Shown: positions 36,403 to 49,235, numbered from the stretch's first letter. The stretch is 64,000 bases of DNA from Lycium barbarum (GCF_019175385.1 NC_083342.1:115568376-115632375), one strand, 5' to 3'. Numbers and translations are program-made. The notes: generated from the sequence alone by a model not told the origin.

Positions 36403-37407
36403 TTTATTGTTATAGATTAGGTTTAGGGGTTGATGTTTTAATCAAAGTGGTTTTCTTTTGATGCTAATACCTCTATTCAGTTTTACATGGTCTTAAATAA
36501 TGATGAGAACACCTTCATTTCTGGCATACTGCCTACGGGTTTTTATTTTTTAATTTTCTTCGGATGGGCATACTGCAAATCTGTTTTTATTTTTTAATTT
36601 TCTTCGGATTGAAATGAAAATATACATGTGTTGCGTAGAATCTTTTCCTCTTGTAATTACCTAATTTATTCTTATAAACATCATTGGTCTTGTCATTTCT
36701 TCTCCAATCTCTATCAAGTCTATCAACAAAGACAAGTTGGTTCGGTCTATTTATGATTGCCCTTGTTCAAAGTGACCCTGTGTACCTTCCAGAACCCATT
36801 GAAGTCCTTTACCAAGTTTTGTCGTCTTTATTTAGTTAATAATCTCCAAGCTGTGAACCACTCAAATTGAGAAACTCAAATTGAGAAACGTACTCACCCT
36901 GAGGCCTTAAACAGTTTGCCTCAGAGAATCTTTAGATTTTTCTTATGCAGCCAATGAGCATGAAACACCTAAGCTGAATTATACACGTCAACCTCAATTG
37001 GAATAATCTTGAGGTTTTACGGTTTATTGAGACTAATACGTATAATTAAAAGGTGTAATATTTTAAGTAATTAACTTATCTACATAATGAGCGTTTGGAA
37101 TACTCATTGAAACTTTTTCAAAATTTGAGCCGAAATGTGTAGTAGGAAAACTTTATCGCATGTTCAGCGCTCAATCAGAATAAGTTGTATTTTGAGTGTC
37201 TAAATGAGTTTTGTTGACAAGTTTATGGGTTGTCGATATATTCCGCCTAAGATTTGATTGAAGAAATTAAACATACATGTGTATAAATAGTCCATTCATG
37301 CCCTTCGTTATTACTATTTGATTCAAATTTACAACCTTACCGTCACAAAACTTGCTCGTTGGTACTTTAATTATCAAGGGTTCTTCGTTAAAAAAGATGA
37401 TACTAAT
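36403..37407. other. Intergenic between Copia and Tat elements
   Basis: No gene seen. A direct repeat of about 25 bp, TTTTATTTTTTAATTTTCTTCGGAT, occurs near 36542 and 36588, each copy beside GGCATACTGC, so a 46-bp tandem duplication is likely. The rest is AT-rich and unassigned. Confidence 0.6.
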
Positions 37408-38065
37408 TGTATACGGTAAAAATAGGACACGTGCTAAACCGGTGAGACCCGGAACCGGAGGAACGCTTGGACCGGAGCCAAGGAAGGGCGTCATTTGATC
37501 CGGTTTCCTCATGGTCGAGTTGGCCGTTGCCGTGGTCCGTTTGGTCGTGGCCGTTAGTCCGTTTATTCGTGGCCGTTGGTCCGAGAGATCCGTTGCGCGA
37601 TTGCCACGCGTCGATAACGTCCTGCCATGCTCAACTGCCAATCGTACGGGTGTCAGACCGTACGACCAACCTAACCCAACCTAATCCAAGTAAGAGTTTT
37701 TCTTTATTTTTAGTTTTCTCTTATTGTATGGAGCCCATGAGGTGACACTATAAATAAGGGCCATTGGCCACTTTTAAGGGGTTGGCTCCCTCATATCAAG
37801 AACTCTTGTAATAGCAAAAATTATATAAACTCTCTCTCAATTATCTGATTTCGGTCCACTCTTGCGTTCATCTCTTGAATTTATTCAATCAAGCAACACT
37901 CACATATTAACAAATACACAAATCTATAGCAAACCGCCGATTATCAATTGCTTCTTCATAGTATATTCATATATTTCTCTTCTCTATCAACTAGATTCAA
38001 GGCATAACCACATATCCTATACCTCACTCACAAATTTAATTGATTATCCAAATTCGGGGTAAACA
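37408..38065 (+). repeat. Tat element 5' LTR
   Basis: 658 bp, matching 61185-61842. It contains a TATA box TATAAATA at 37749-37756 and ends in CA immediately before the primer-binding region. Confidence 0.95.
37749..37756 (+). promoter_or_regulatory. TATA box in Tat 5' LTR
   Basis: TATAAATA in CACTATAAATAAGGGCC, conserved in the other LTR. It would drive the genomic RNA, with transcription starting near 37785. Confidence 0.6.
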
Positions 38066-38068
38066 GTT

Positions 38069-38086
38069 TGGCGCCCACCGTGGGGC
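38069..38086 (+). promoter_or_regulatory. Primer-binding site of the Tat element
   Basis: TGGCGCCCACCGTGGGGC begins three bases after the 5' LTR. The TGGCGCC start is the standard form for tRNA 3' ends in plant Ty3/gypsy elements. I did not determine which tRNA. Confidence 0.8.
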
Positions 38087-38174
38087 TAGGATAATAGTGG
38101 TCTTTTATCTTGATCTCTACCTTACCCATCAAAATCGAAAATATCTTCTGTTCGTCACCGAAAAAATGGACTAA

Positions 38175-39318
38175 ATGGCTGACAGTGGGCAATCTGGTCA
38201 CGTCAACAACAACGAGATCGTGGCCGAAAACGAAAGTAGCGGTCCACGAGGACTACCAAACCTCGCTGATCCTAACCCCGTTAATTCGAGGGAGGGCCTC
38301 AACCACCAAAACACCGTGGACCAGGAAAATGCTGCCCAACCGGCTACTGACCCTTTAAATACACACAATTCGATTACTTTGTCCCGGACTCAGGGCCGGA
38401 AAGAACCGGATACCCCGAATGATAATGTTGACTTACGTTTAATCTTTGAAATGTTGCAGGAACAGAGAGCGGCGATTGTCGAACAGGGAATCGCAATAGC
38501 CCGGTTGCAAAACGGAGGGGATAAAACGACCTCGGAGGAGGCAAAGGGTGTTGCTGAACCCAGAAGAGATGAGGCACGGATGGTTGAGAGCGATGGGTCC
38601 GGAGATGGGTCCTCCACCGAGGTTCTGAGAATGCTCGAAACTTTGGCAAAACGGGTAGACTCAACCGAGAAGAGGGTGGAAACATACAACTCTCGGGTAG
38701 ATCGAATCCCGGGGACTCCGCCTTTACTGAAAGGGCCGGATTCGAAGAGGTACATCCAAAGGCCTTTTCCTCCGAGTGCAGCTCCAAAACTAATCTCGAA
38801 GAGGTTCAAGATGCCGGATATCCAGAAATATGACGGCACAACGGACCCACACGAACACGTGACCTCATACACATGCGCTATAAAAGGCATTGATCAATTC
38901 GAGCTCCACCCGGGGCCGATAAATGTGAACAAAAGTTTTGAGAGACCAAGGAAAGGTTACGAAACGAAGTTCGAATCGTCGAGGGAAAGGTATCTGCCAT
39001 ACTCCCATTCGGAGAAGCCAATCTTTAGGTCGGAGAAATCAAGGGTTAGCCCAAGCCATTTCTCCGGTCGGGGTAGTAAACGGGTCGAGCGCCCGTCGAA
39101 CAGTCGGGCTCTCTCATTCAGGAGCGATGCCGGAAACTCTGCCGGCAACAAGGATTTACCAAAGATATCGGAGTGCAACTTCAACGTCAGTACCTCGGGC
39201 CTCGTCTCGGCCATTGGCCGTGTCCCGGATGTAAGATGGCCAAGACCTCTAAGGTCGGATCCGGGCCAACGGGACCCGAGCATGGTGTGTGAATACCATG
39301 GAACCCATGGTCACTGAA
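38175..39318 (+). pseudogene. Tat gag, internally deleted
   Basis: It starts MADSGQSGHVNNNEIVAENE. A low-complexity N-terminal part is followed by a coiled region (about residues 85-180) and the capsid start PDIQKYDGTTDPHEHVTSYT. After CAIKGIDQFEL the protein jumps to the basic linker before the zinc knuckle; the usual capsid core of about 150 residues is missing. The final CEYHGTHGH runs into a TGA (39316-39318) inside the zinc-knuckle region, with the downstream half continuing in the same frame. Non-functional. Confidence 0.85.
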
Positions 39319-42318
39319 CCTTGGATTGTCACCAGCTAATAGAGGACGTAGCCCGGTTACTGAAGAATGGTCATCTCCGAGAATTGTTGAGTGAACGAGC
39401 CAAAAATCACTACAAGGAAAGGGAGGCTCATCGAAGGGCCGAGCCAGTAGAACCCCAGCATGTAATCAACATGATAGTTGGGGGCACTGATGCCCCTCGA
39501 GGGCCGGTGATGAAACGGGCCAAGGTTTCTGTTGTTCGCGAAAAGCGCAGCCGGGATTATTTACCCGAGGGTTCCATCTCTTTCAGCAACGAGGATGCAG
39601 AAGGCATCATTCAACCGCACAATGATACATTGGTAATTTCTGTACTTATCTTTATAACTCAGGTTAAACGTATTTTGATTGACCCAGGTAGCTCGACTAA
39701 CATCATCCGGTGGAGGGTGGTCGAACAGCTAGGGCTGCTCGATCAGATCATACCGGTAACCCGGGTACTCAGCGGGTTCAACATGGCGAGCGAAACCACA
39801 AAGGGGGAGATCTCGCTGTCGGTGAACATCGATGGCACTATCCAGCAAACGGTGTTCTATGTAATTGAAGGGGACATGAAGTATAATGCATTGCTGGGTA
39901 GACCTTGGATACATAGCATGAGGGGCGTGCCCTCAACATTGCATCAGCTGTTGAAATTCCCAACCCCGGAAGGGATAAAAATAATCCGAGGTGAACAACC
40001 CGCTGCAAGGGAGATGTTCGCGGTCGAGGAAGCCAACCCCAAAAAATAGGTTCACGAGGAAGCGGATCTAATCGGAGGAGAGAACACCAAATAGCAATCA
40101 AAGCACACGGGTTTGGACCCGGGGTATGAAGAGGACGATTTCGATGTACCCAGATCGTTCGTCATGCCGGATGACTCGGATGCAACCAAGTCGACAGTAG
40201 AGGAGCTGGAGCAGATCATCTTGTTCGAATACCTACCGGACAGAAAGGTATACCTGGGCACGGGGTTAACCCCGGAGCTCAGGAACAAGTTAATTGAATT
40301 TCTTCGAGCTAACGCAGATTGCTTCGTATGGTCCCATATAGATATGACAGGTATATCACCGGAAGTAGCAACTCACAAGCTCAGCTTTGACGGGAAGTTT
40401 CCCCCGGTGGAGCAGAAGAGAAGGCCTATGGCGGAGGCAAAACACGCCTTCGTAAAAGACGAGGTAACAAAGCTTTTAAAAATAGGTTCTATCCGGGAGG
40501 TAAAGTACCTGGACTGGCTAGCTAACGTGATAGTGGTGCCCAAGAAAGGTAATAAATCTCGAATGTGTGTTGATTACAAGGATTTAACTAAAGCATGCCC
40601 GAAGGATTCATTCCCGTTGCCTCACATCGATAGAATGATCGATGCGACGGCCGGGCATGAGATGTTATGTTTTCTCGATGCCTACTCCGGGTATAACCAA
40701 ATTCGGATGCACCCGGAGGATCAAGAGAAAACATCCTTCATCACCCGATATGGGACTTACTGTTATAATGTCATGCCTTTTGGACTAAAAAATGCCGGTG
40801 CAACTTACGAACGCCTAGTTAATGAGATGTTCGAAGAACAAATAGGGAAAACAATAGAAGTTTATATTGACGACATGGTGGTCAAGTCCCTGGAAACAGA
40901 GGACCATTTAAAACATTTGCAGGAAACCTTCAACGTGCTCCGCAAGTATAACATGAAGCTCAACCCGGAAAAATGTGCCTTCGGGGTAAGGTCCGACAAA
41001 TTTCTGGGTTTCATGGTGTCAAACCGGGGGATCGAAATCAACCCGGACAAGATCAAGGCCATCGAGGATATCGAGGTGGTGAATAACGTCAAAGGAGTAC
41101 AGAGGCTTACCGGAAGGATAGCGGCGTTTAGTCGTTTCATATGGAGGTCCTCGGACAAGAGTTATCGTTTCTTCTCCTTACTAAGGAAGAAGAACGACTT
41201 CGTTTGGACACCGGAGTGCCAAAGAGCTTTACAAGAATTGAAGAGATACTTGTCTAGCCCCCCGCTGTTGCACACACCAAAGGCGGATGAGCCGCTTTTT
41301 CTCTACCTTGCTGTCTCCGAGGTGGCGGTAAGTGGCGTTTTGGTCCGAGAATAATTAGGTATGCAATTCCCTGTCTATTACGTAAGTAGAACTTTGGGGG
41401 ATGCGGAGACCCGTTATCCCCACTTGGAAAAATTGGCATTGGCTCTAGTAAGTGCTTCTAGAAAGCTCAAGCCCTACTTTCAATATCATCCAATATGTGT
41501 AGTAACTACTTACCCCCCGAAAAATATTATGCATAAACCGGAATTATCGGGTAGACTAACTAAGTGGGCCGTCGAAATTAGCGGATATGATATCGAGTAC
41601 AAACGTCAAACGACCATCAAGTCCCAGATCTTGGTCGATTTTGTAGCAGATTTCACCCCGGCTATGGTCCCCGAGGTTGAGAAAGAGCTTCTGCTAACCT
41701 CGGGAAAATCCTCGGGTATTTGGTCACTACATACGGACGGAGCCTCAAACCTTAAAGGTTCCGGGCTAGGAATCGTCCTTAGAACCCCGGCCGGGGACGC
41801 CGTTCGATAGTCTATTAGAACTGCTAAATTGACTAACAATGAAGCCGAGTATGAGGCTATGATTGCAGGTTTGGAATTGGCCCGAAGTATGGAGGCCGAA
41901 ATAATCGAGGAAAAGTGCGATTCACTCTTGGTCGTAAACCAGGTGAACGGCGTCTTCGAGGTCAAAGACGAACGGATGCAGAGGTATCTTGAAAAAATCT
42001 AAGTGATACTATATCGGTTTAAAGAATGGACCATGCAGCTTATACCGAGGGAGCAGAACAGCGAAGCCGATGCATTGGCAAACTTGGGATCCTCGGTCGA
42101 ATGGGAAGAAATCAACCCCGGGACTACGGTGCAGTTGTTGAACACGACAATATAAAACAGACATGCCGAAATAAACACAATGGGTTTAACTTGGGATTGG
42201 CGCAACAAGTACATCGACTACTTGCGTGATGGAAAGCTCCCGAATGACCCAAAAGAATCAGGGTCATTAAGGACCAAAGTTGCGCGTTTCTGCTTGGTAG
42301 ACGGCTAATTGTATCGAC
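39319..42318 (+). pseudogene. Tat protease, reverse transcriptase and RNase H
   Basis: One reading frame continuous with gag, broken by stops at 40047-40049 and 40092-40094, 41352-41354, 41808-41810, 42000-42002, about 42153 and 42306-42308. Protease: IDPGSSTNII near 39678, then LLGRPWIHSM. RT: fingers with VVPKKGNKSRMCVDYKDL, palm with LDAYSGYNQI, and the active site YIDDM at 40863-40877. RNase H first half (41361 onward) has VYYVSRTL; the second has LHTDGASNLKGSGLGI and LTNNEAEYEAMIAGLELA, the archaeal-like duplicated RNase H typical of Tat. No frameshift was noticed in this 3 kb. It is cut at 42318 by a solo LTR. Confidence 0.93.
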
Positions 42319-42460
42319 TGTTGACACCTAATTTTGTCCCGCCTCTCCCCCGAAATACCTATTAATACTTCTAGTGTTTTGAGAAATTAAAAAATATGCA
42401 TTTAAATTTTACTATAATTATTAGTCTTTTATTAACACCCACGTTTTATTATTCCGCTGC

Positions 42461-42581
42461 AGTTATTATTATTATTATTATAATTATTATTATTATTACT
42501 ATTATTATTATTATTGTTATTATTATTCTTAAATTATCATTTTATTACTAATTGTCATTAATTATTATTTCTTGTTATTTC

Positions 42582-42636
<55 letters not shown>

Positions 42637-43075
42637 TACTAATCATTATTATCAGCGTTATTTTGTTATCAATTATTAATCATCATTATCATCGTTATTT
42701 TATTATTAATTATTATCATTGTTTTATCAATAATTGTTATTTATTATTATTATTATTATTATCATCATTATTATTTCTTATTATTATTATCATTATTATC
42801 TTATTATTACCACTATTATTGTTATTATTATTAATTTATTAACATTTTGCCACTATCAATAATTGTTATTTATTATTATTATTTTATTATTAATTATTAT
42901 CATCTTTATTATTATTAATTATTATCATTTTTAATTATCAATATTTGTTATTACTATTATTATTATATCTATTATTATTTTTTATCACCATTATCATCAA
43001 TATTATCATTATTACCATTATCATTATTGTTATTAGCAGTATTACTACCGCTATTTATTTGCTGCTATTATTTAG
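42461..43075 (+). repeat. Expanded (TTA)n-type microsatellite tract
   Basis: About 600 bases made almost wholly of ATT/TTA triplets with occasional ATC and GTT variants. The sister LTR at 55262-60020 has only a short AATAATAATAATGATAATG tract at the matching place (59857-59880), so this copy expanded or the other contracted. Confidence 0.95.
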
Positions 43076-43740
43076 TATTATTCAAACTTGCATTTCTCAA
43101 CGTTTCTACCAACTTCCGCATACGCATCGCATTTACTTCACACATTTTAATGATAGCGTTTGTTATTAAATATTATTGCACGGTCATTTGCGACATCATA
43201 TAATTTTTACCCGGGTCTTTTTATAATTACATATTTCTGTATTAGGTGATATTCTGGCACCCTTAGTACATCGTTAATCAAAATGTGTCTCTTATTCAAA
43301 TTTATAAGCCAAACTATTTCTTGCACTCAGTCCGTATTTGGACTTACCGGACCCCAAATCAAAGTCCGATTAATTCCTAATATTTTTGGACTAGACCATA
43401 TTTTTTATCTCAATTTTTTAGATCAGTCTATGTTTAATTTACTAGTCCATTCTTTTAATACCTAGTCTAAAATTTGACCCGGTCCAATTCATTTTTCAGC
43501 CAAATAAGGGAAACCCTTTTAGGGTTTCCCCTTCATTTTCCTCCATACCTACCGCCGCACCCCTCTCTTCTCCTTTCCCTTTCTCCCTCCTCCTTTCCCG
43601 CCTCCCTCGCCGCCGCTCCCACTTCCCCCCTTTTCTTCCTTCTTCTCCGCTCCCCACTCACCCTTGTCCCCCACTCTTCTCTCTCTCCCGCTCCTCTCTC
43701 TCCTCACACCTTTTCTCTTTAACAAACCCTAGTTATTTCC

Positions 43741-43747
43741 TATAAAT
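43741..43747 (+). promoter_or_regulatory. TATA box of solo LTR family 1
   Basis: TATAAAT in CCTATAAATACTCGCC, just after a long CT-rich segment. The inverted sister LTR has CCTATAAATAAT at the corresponding place (59259-59265 on the minus strand), supporting a conserved LTR promoter. Confidence 0.55.
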
Positions 43748-46549
43748 ACTCGCCTCAAATTTCGTTTAGAGGGGGACTTTTTTCTTTCGTTTGATAGCCG
43801 GAAATTAGATACAAGAAGTTTCAAACATCGAACCCCCAAAACTAAGAAGTTTTCAGCCATAGAATTTCTATCGAGTCCATCTTTTTTTTTGGATCTTAAT
43901 TTCTCTGTTTTTGTTTTCGTTCTGTTTGAGTGAGTCGAAATCTTAGAAACGAAGGCTCGACTTCGTTATAGACGAAAATCGCACTCAAAAGGGATCCTGG
44001 TATCTTAAGTGTTCGGGTGTGAATCGAGGACTCGTACCCACTTCGCTGCACCCGAAGAAGGTAAATTCCCTCCTTTTAAAGTTATTTTAGTGACCGCTGG
44101 AATGTTTTAAATTGTCTTTGTCGATTGGTTCGCTTAATTGTATTTTTTGTTTTCGTTTCAATTTATTCGTAATTATTCTGGTCGAATTAAGCATGACCTG
44201 TTTTGTTTGGTTTAATTCTGTGAGTATGTTGGCTTTGTAAGCCAATTTAGATCCATCCGGTGTTTCAAGGGCATGTTTTTGTTAAAGGATTAGCTATTGT
44301 TCATTTCATCTCTGTGAAGTCCTATATTATTTGATAAGTTTTCGTACAGACTTGGTTCCCTGCGATTAGTTGAATTCAAATTAATCCCTCAAGATGATAC
44401 GCTATCCGCCTATATCAGCTTCAAGGATCATGTTTGCATACTTAAATGGCTTAATCTTGCATGTTTAAGGCTCACAGTCTATCTAATTATGTTGATATCA
44501 TTAGCTGTGTATGAGTCATTAAGTTATGCCACTTGTGAACTGATTAACATCATTAGCAAGAATCATGGGCTCTTTCTCACTATCATAAAAGGATGCCAAA
44601 TATTACCAAGAATCCATGAGCTAGTGTATGTTTAAGCATAAGGTTAAATTGATTAAAGGGTTTATTGTATTCCTTTCCTTTCTTGACAAATATGCTATTG
44701 AGTTTGTTTAAGATGAGTTAGGAAAATGAAGACTTATTAAACTAGTAATAATATGCTCAAATGCATTTGAGAGATCTGTTAAAGAAAAATAAGAATTAGT
44801 TTGTCAAGACCAGTTTGAAGACTAGATTCAGAGTCAAAAGTTTGTTCCAAGTTAAAAGTGGAAACTGTTAACTTTTAAAATATGGTGTATATGTAAATTG
44901 TGTCAAATTCAGGGAACCATTTTAGAATTGAAGTTGACCAGCTAAACCAACCTATATGATGTTGCATACAGTTTAATAAGTTTACTTTGACTCTGAGAAA
45001 GTGTTTTGGTTATGCATGTAATTGTGCTTTGTATTTGCTTTGGTATGTTGAGTTTGGCTTGGGACAGTCATTGATATAGACTGCCAGGATGTCCTTATCT
45101 TGTCTTTTCACAGTAACTCAGTTCTTCACCAACCATAGCCTGTTATTTCATTTCATGCTGAAAATATCTCACCTGATGACTTCAACTAAGTTTAGTATGT
45201 TCTCCTGCATTGCTTATAGCTGCTTGTCCTCTTTGATTATGTTTGTTGCATGCTTATGCATTTTCCTGAGCCCAAGTTACCTTGTAATATTCATATGATA
45301 ACTTTGTTTCCTCTTGATATGGGTCCTCTTGAATGCTTTCCTCCCCTCAGCTTCTATTTCAACAGTATGCATGCTGTGTGTTTGTCTGTGTGAATCACAT
45401 GGCCTCTAGGGCACCTCATCTTGATCAGTGATGTTGTCTGCTTCAGTCATGCACCTGATGTCTAGATTTTTCATTCCTTTGTTGTTTTCTTGAGTGATGA
45501 TAAACATACGACCATACTGTTGGCATTCACTGACACTGAAACAGATTCGATATCGAAGGCCTGAATAGTCAATTGGTTGGTGTCTGAAAAAGCTGATTTG
45601 ATATATTTCCTAAGAGCATAACTTGTTTCACATGGCTGCTGCCTCGTTTGGATTTCTTTCAAGTTAACAATATCTGGCTGTTGATCTGTAGACTTTGCTT
45701 GTGTGTGTGTGTGTGTCAAAAGCACAAGTCATTGTGTCATCATTTGAACTTGCAGTGGTCGCATAAAAGATTTTTATGTGCTTATCTGAAAGTTTGTTAA
45801 GTAAAAAATAAGTTTAATACATAGGACCTGGTGACTGGTTTAAATACCCACAAAGATTTTAAGAAGATCACTTTTTTTGAATTGGAAGTCAGCAATCCTT
45901 TGAGACTGCTGCTATAGTGATTCTGTTGGGATGGTAATACCTCGAAATTATGTGTCATGTTTTGAGTAACTAAGATTAATTTGCCTAACAGCTACTAGGA
46001 ATCGGAATTGTTGCTTCGCCTTTTTTTTCTTTCTTTCTTCCCCTCCTCTATGTAGGTCTAGTTGTAGATTTACGAGCAAGTATACCACGGATATACTTGA
46101 ATATACCAGATATAGGCAGTCCTGCACACTGTTAGCATAAGGGAACTTGTGTATTTGGCATGAATCAGGTAGATCATTGGTACAAGTACAAATTTGTAGT
46201 CTATGCATGCAGTTGGGTCAAGTCTTGTTAGTTATTTATTATTGGGCCTCCTTTACGTACTAAACTTTCAGTTCATACTGGGCCAGTCTAAATTTGATTT
46301 TAAGTGATTTATTTGATTTGAGCCTTCAGTGGGTTGCCTGAATTATTCTGAAACCTTTCTTTTTTCTCCCTGCCTCTATTTCATTCTTGATACACGTGGT
46401 ATATGTACAACCTATTGATCTATTCCCTAGTTTACAGTTAGTATGTTTCGACCCTATTCTTTGATTATGTACTAATTCTTTTCTTTCCGTTTTATGCATG
46501 ACCATCGCATATGAGTCCGAGGGACTCGTCCTTCTTCCGCATTCAATGT

Positions 46550-46760
46550 TGGGCTAAAGCCCAACGAAACTCTTTATCGAGTCAGCCCTATCAGTTGCAT
46601 AAAAAATAATGTTGGGCCGAGGCCCATACGGCAGCAACAGTCTACAACAGAAAAAGAAATTTTGGGCCAAAGCCCAATAAGCATGAACAGTTCGCAGCAG
46701 CTTTAAAATGGGCTGAGCCCATTCCCAACAGCAGCAGTCCTAAAAAATGGGCTGAGCCCA
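46550..46760 (+). repeat. Cluster of GGGC(N)GCCC palindromes
   Basis: Five short inverted repeats occur in 210 bases: TTGGGCTAAAGCCCAA, TTGGGCCGAGGCCCAT, TTGGGCCAAAGCCCAA and two ATGGGCTGAGCCCAT. The inverted sister LTR keeps a similar cluster at 56265-56460. Confidence 0.9.
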
Positions 46761-47952
46761 TTTAACTTTATTTATGCCCATGCTTTATTTTATGCCTTTA
46801 ACTTGTATATTATTTGACTAACACTTTTTCCTTATTCTGTTGTCCCTTGGCTTAGATGAATTACTGGAAATTAGTATGGATAGTTTAGCAATGGGTAGTT
46901 AGATTACAGAAGATTAACAATCAATTCCATAAGTCTATTTTTTTTATGTGTTAAAACTATTTATAATGTCTAATATTATTTTATTTGGAATGATTGATTT
47001 GCAAAACAGCACGACTTTATATTTCGAGTTAAGAGAATCATATTTTATTCTTATTATCCTAGAAAATTCCAAAACGTCACTAATATGTAAACATAAATTC
47101 AAGTATATTTTATAAATAGCTCTTCAAGTTTGAATCAATCATAAAATTTTAGCGAAGCACAGTTAATAAGAAGTAATGAAAAGGATAAAGAGAGTTTTTA
47201 TTAGCTATTTTCGTATTTTTATACTCCTAAAATTAATCAATATCCTGGCATTTCAGTTATTTCAAATATTTATCAAACATTGCACAAATTCACATTTTTT
47301 CTACTTATATATTTTAAGCAATCATATTTTTTAAATAGCATTATTATCTAAAGTTTCGCAACATTTATAAGTTTATTTTAAATGGCATTTGAAGTTTCCT
47401 TTTATGCAAATTATTATAATTTCTACAAATCCCACTCTAAATAGTATATTTTTTTTTAAAGCCATAGCAATATTTATAAGATTATTTTCTATAGCATTAT
47501 TATATTTTTCACTTGAATCTTTAGCAACATTCTTAAGTTTATTTTAAATAGCTTTATTATCTAAAGCCTTAATAATATTTACAGATGTTATTTTAAATAG
47601 TTTATATTTTCCTTTTAAAACATCTTAGCAACATTTCTTAGCTCTTTTCTTAAAATTTCAGGTATCTTATTTAGCATTAATTAATTAACCTAAGTTTGGC
47701 TGGATAACCGTAGTTAACGGATTCTAAAGGATGCCTAACCCCTTCCCTTTAGGATAATATAGAACCCTTACCTAGAATCACACTGATTAAGCAGACTATT
47801 AACGGAGGTTTAGTTAGCTTTACCTTAGTTAATAATCAAGTGTCCTAATTCACCATAAAATCAATTAGGTGGCGACTCCTTAAAACAAAGCAATATAGGA
47901 ATCTCCAATATGTTGTACTCCGCTCTAACCCGGGTTAAAATGAGGTATAACA

Positions 47953-49071
47953 TCGACGATCTTTCTTCGGCCCCCTGGCTAGGTGTTTGGGTCCCGGAGA
48001 GACGGAGTATGTGTTGAGAGAGGTACACGAAGGAACCTGTGGCAACCACTCCGGTGCTGAAGCTCTGGTCCGAAAGATCATCAAGGACGGTTATTACTGG
48101 AACCGGATGGACAAGGACTTGAAAAATTTCGTCCGGAAATGTGACGGGTGTTAGAGACATGCTCCGATGATTCACCAGCCCGGGGAGTTGCTGCATTCGG
48201 TGGTGTCACCTTGGCCTTTCATGAAGTAGGGAATGGACATTGTCGGTCCATTACCATGGGCACCAGGTAAAGCCCGTTTCATTCTGTTTATGACTGATTA
48301 TTTCTCTAAGTGGGTTGAAGTGCAGGCCTTTGAAAAAATCAGAGAGAAGGAAGTCATTGACTTCATATGGGACCACATCATCTGTCGCTTCGGCATCCCT
48401 GCTGAGATAACCTGTGATAACGGACCCCAGTTCGTGGGTGGAAAAGTCAATGATTTTCTCGAGGGATTGAAGATCAAGAAAATTGTATCAACCCCGTATC
48501 ACCCGTGTGCAAACGGACAGGCGGAATCCACGAACAAGACAATAATCCAAAATCTGAGGAAAAAACTTGAAGCGTCAAAGCATCACTGGAGGGAAATATT
48601 ACCGGAGGTGTTGTGGGCATACAGAACCACATCAAAATCAAGTACGGGAGAAACTCCTTTCTCGTTGGTCTACGGGGCTGAAGCCCTTATTCCCGTAGAA
48701 GTTGGTGAACCCACTCTCCGGTTCAGCTATACTACCGAGGATTCAAACAAGGAGGCCATGGCCGTAAAACTCGACCTCACAGATGAGCTTCACAAAACGC
48801 GTTAGTCCGTATTGCAGCCCAGAAGCAGAGAATGGAAAGGTACTACAACCGATGAGCCAATTTTCGGCATTTCCAAGTTGGGGACTTGGTACTTCGAAAA
48901 GTTACCTTGAACACCAAGAATCCCAACGAAGGAAAACTGGGTCCGAACTGGGAAGGTCCGTATAAGATAACCGGGATAACGGGCAAAGGTTCGTATCAGT
49001 TGGAGTCCATGAACGGGCAACGGTTGTGCTGCAATTGGAACGTGGCTCATCTGAAAAGATACTACTGTTAA
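47953..49071 (+). pseudogene. Tat integrase and pol C-terminus
   Basis: The pol frame resumes after the solo LTR. The HHCC zinc-binding domain shows EVHEGTCGNHSGAEAL then KCDGC, with a TAG just after. A second TAG lies before GMDIVGPLP (48228 area). The catalytic core retains D in MDIVGPLP, D in TCDNGPQFVGG and E in NGQAESTNK. A one-base frameshift near 48800 and a TGA near 48850 break the tail, which resumes as LRKVTLNTKNPNEGKLGPNW to a stop at 49069-49071. No chromodomain is present, as expected for non-chromovirus Tat elements. Confidence 0.92.
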
Positions 49072-49184
49072 GGTATGAACTCCCCATGTTTTCTATTTAA
49101 CCTTTCTCTTTTTGCAGAAAAATCGAGAGCCGGATAAAGTTAGAATTTAGGCCTGAAAACACGTGTTGCACTCTTTTTCTTAGT

Positions 49185-49235
49185 GCGGTTTTGTCCCAAA
49201 ATGGGTTTTCCAACAAGGTTTTTAATGAGGCAACA
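49185..49235 (+). promoter_or_regulatory. Conserved GTTTTGTCCCA...AAGGTTTTTAATGAGGCA block
   Basis: This non-coding block lies 110 bases after the pol stop. Near-identical blocks occur twice in the unrelated Copia element (35961-36004 and 36056-36099), each before its polypurine tract. Shared position after pol suggests an RNA-level or priming role, but this is unproven. Confidence 0.6.

Larger units (their letters stand above)
42319..47952 (+). mobile_element. Giant solo LTR, 5.6 kb (family 1)
   Basis: It begins TGTTGACACCTAATTTTGTC and ends AATGAGGTATAACA. A perfect 5-bp duplication TCGAC flanks it (42314-42318 and 47953-47957), splitting the pol frame of the Tat element. There is no internal coding region. 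The same ends occur inverted at 55262-60020. It includes a TATA box, a long TTA-rich tract, a pyrimidine-rich leader and palindromic GGGC words. LTRs this long are typical of the Ogre branch of Tat; assignment is inference. Confidence 0.9.

Noticed and set aside
38374..38890. Two long minus-strand frames over gag
   Set aside because: Shadows of the gag reading frame; no domain or promoter.
42945..43169. Leu/Ile-rich 74-residue frame in the TTA tract
   Set aside because: Translation of a microsatellite, not a protein.
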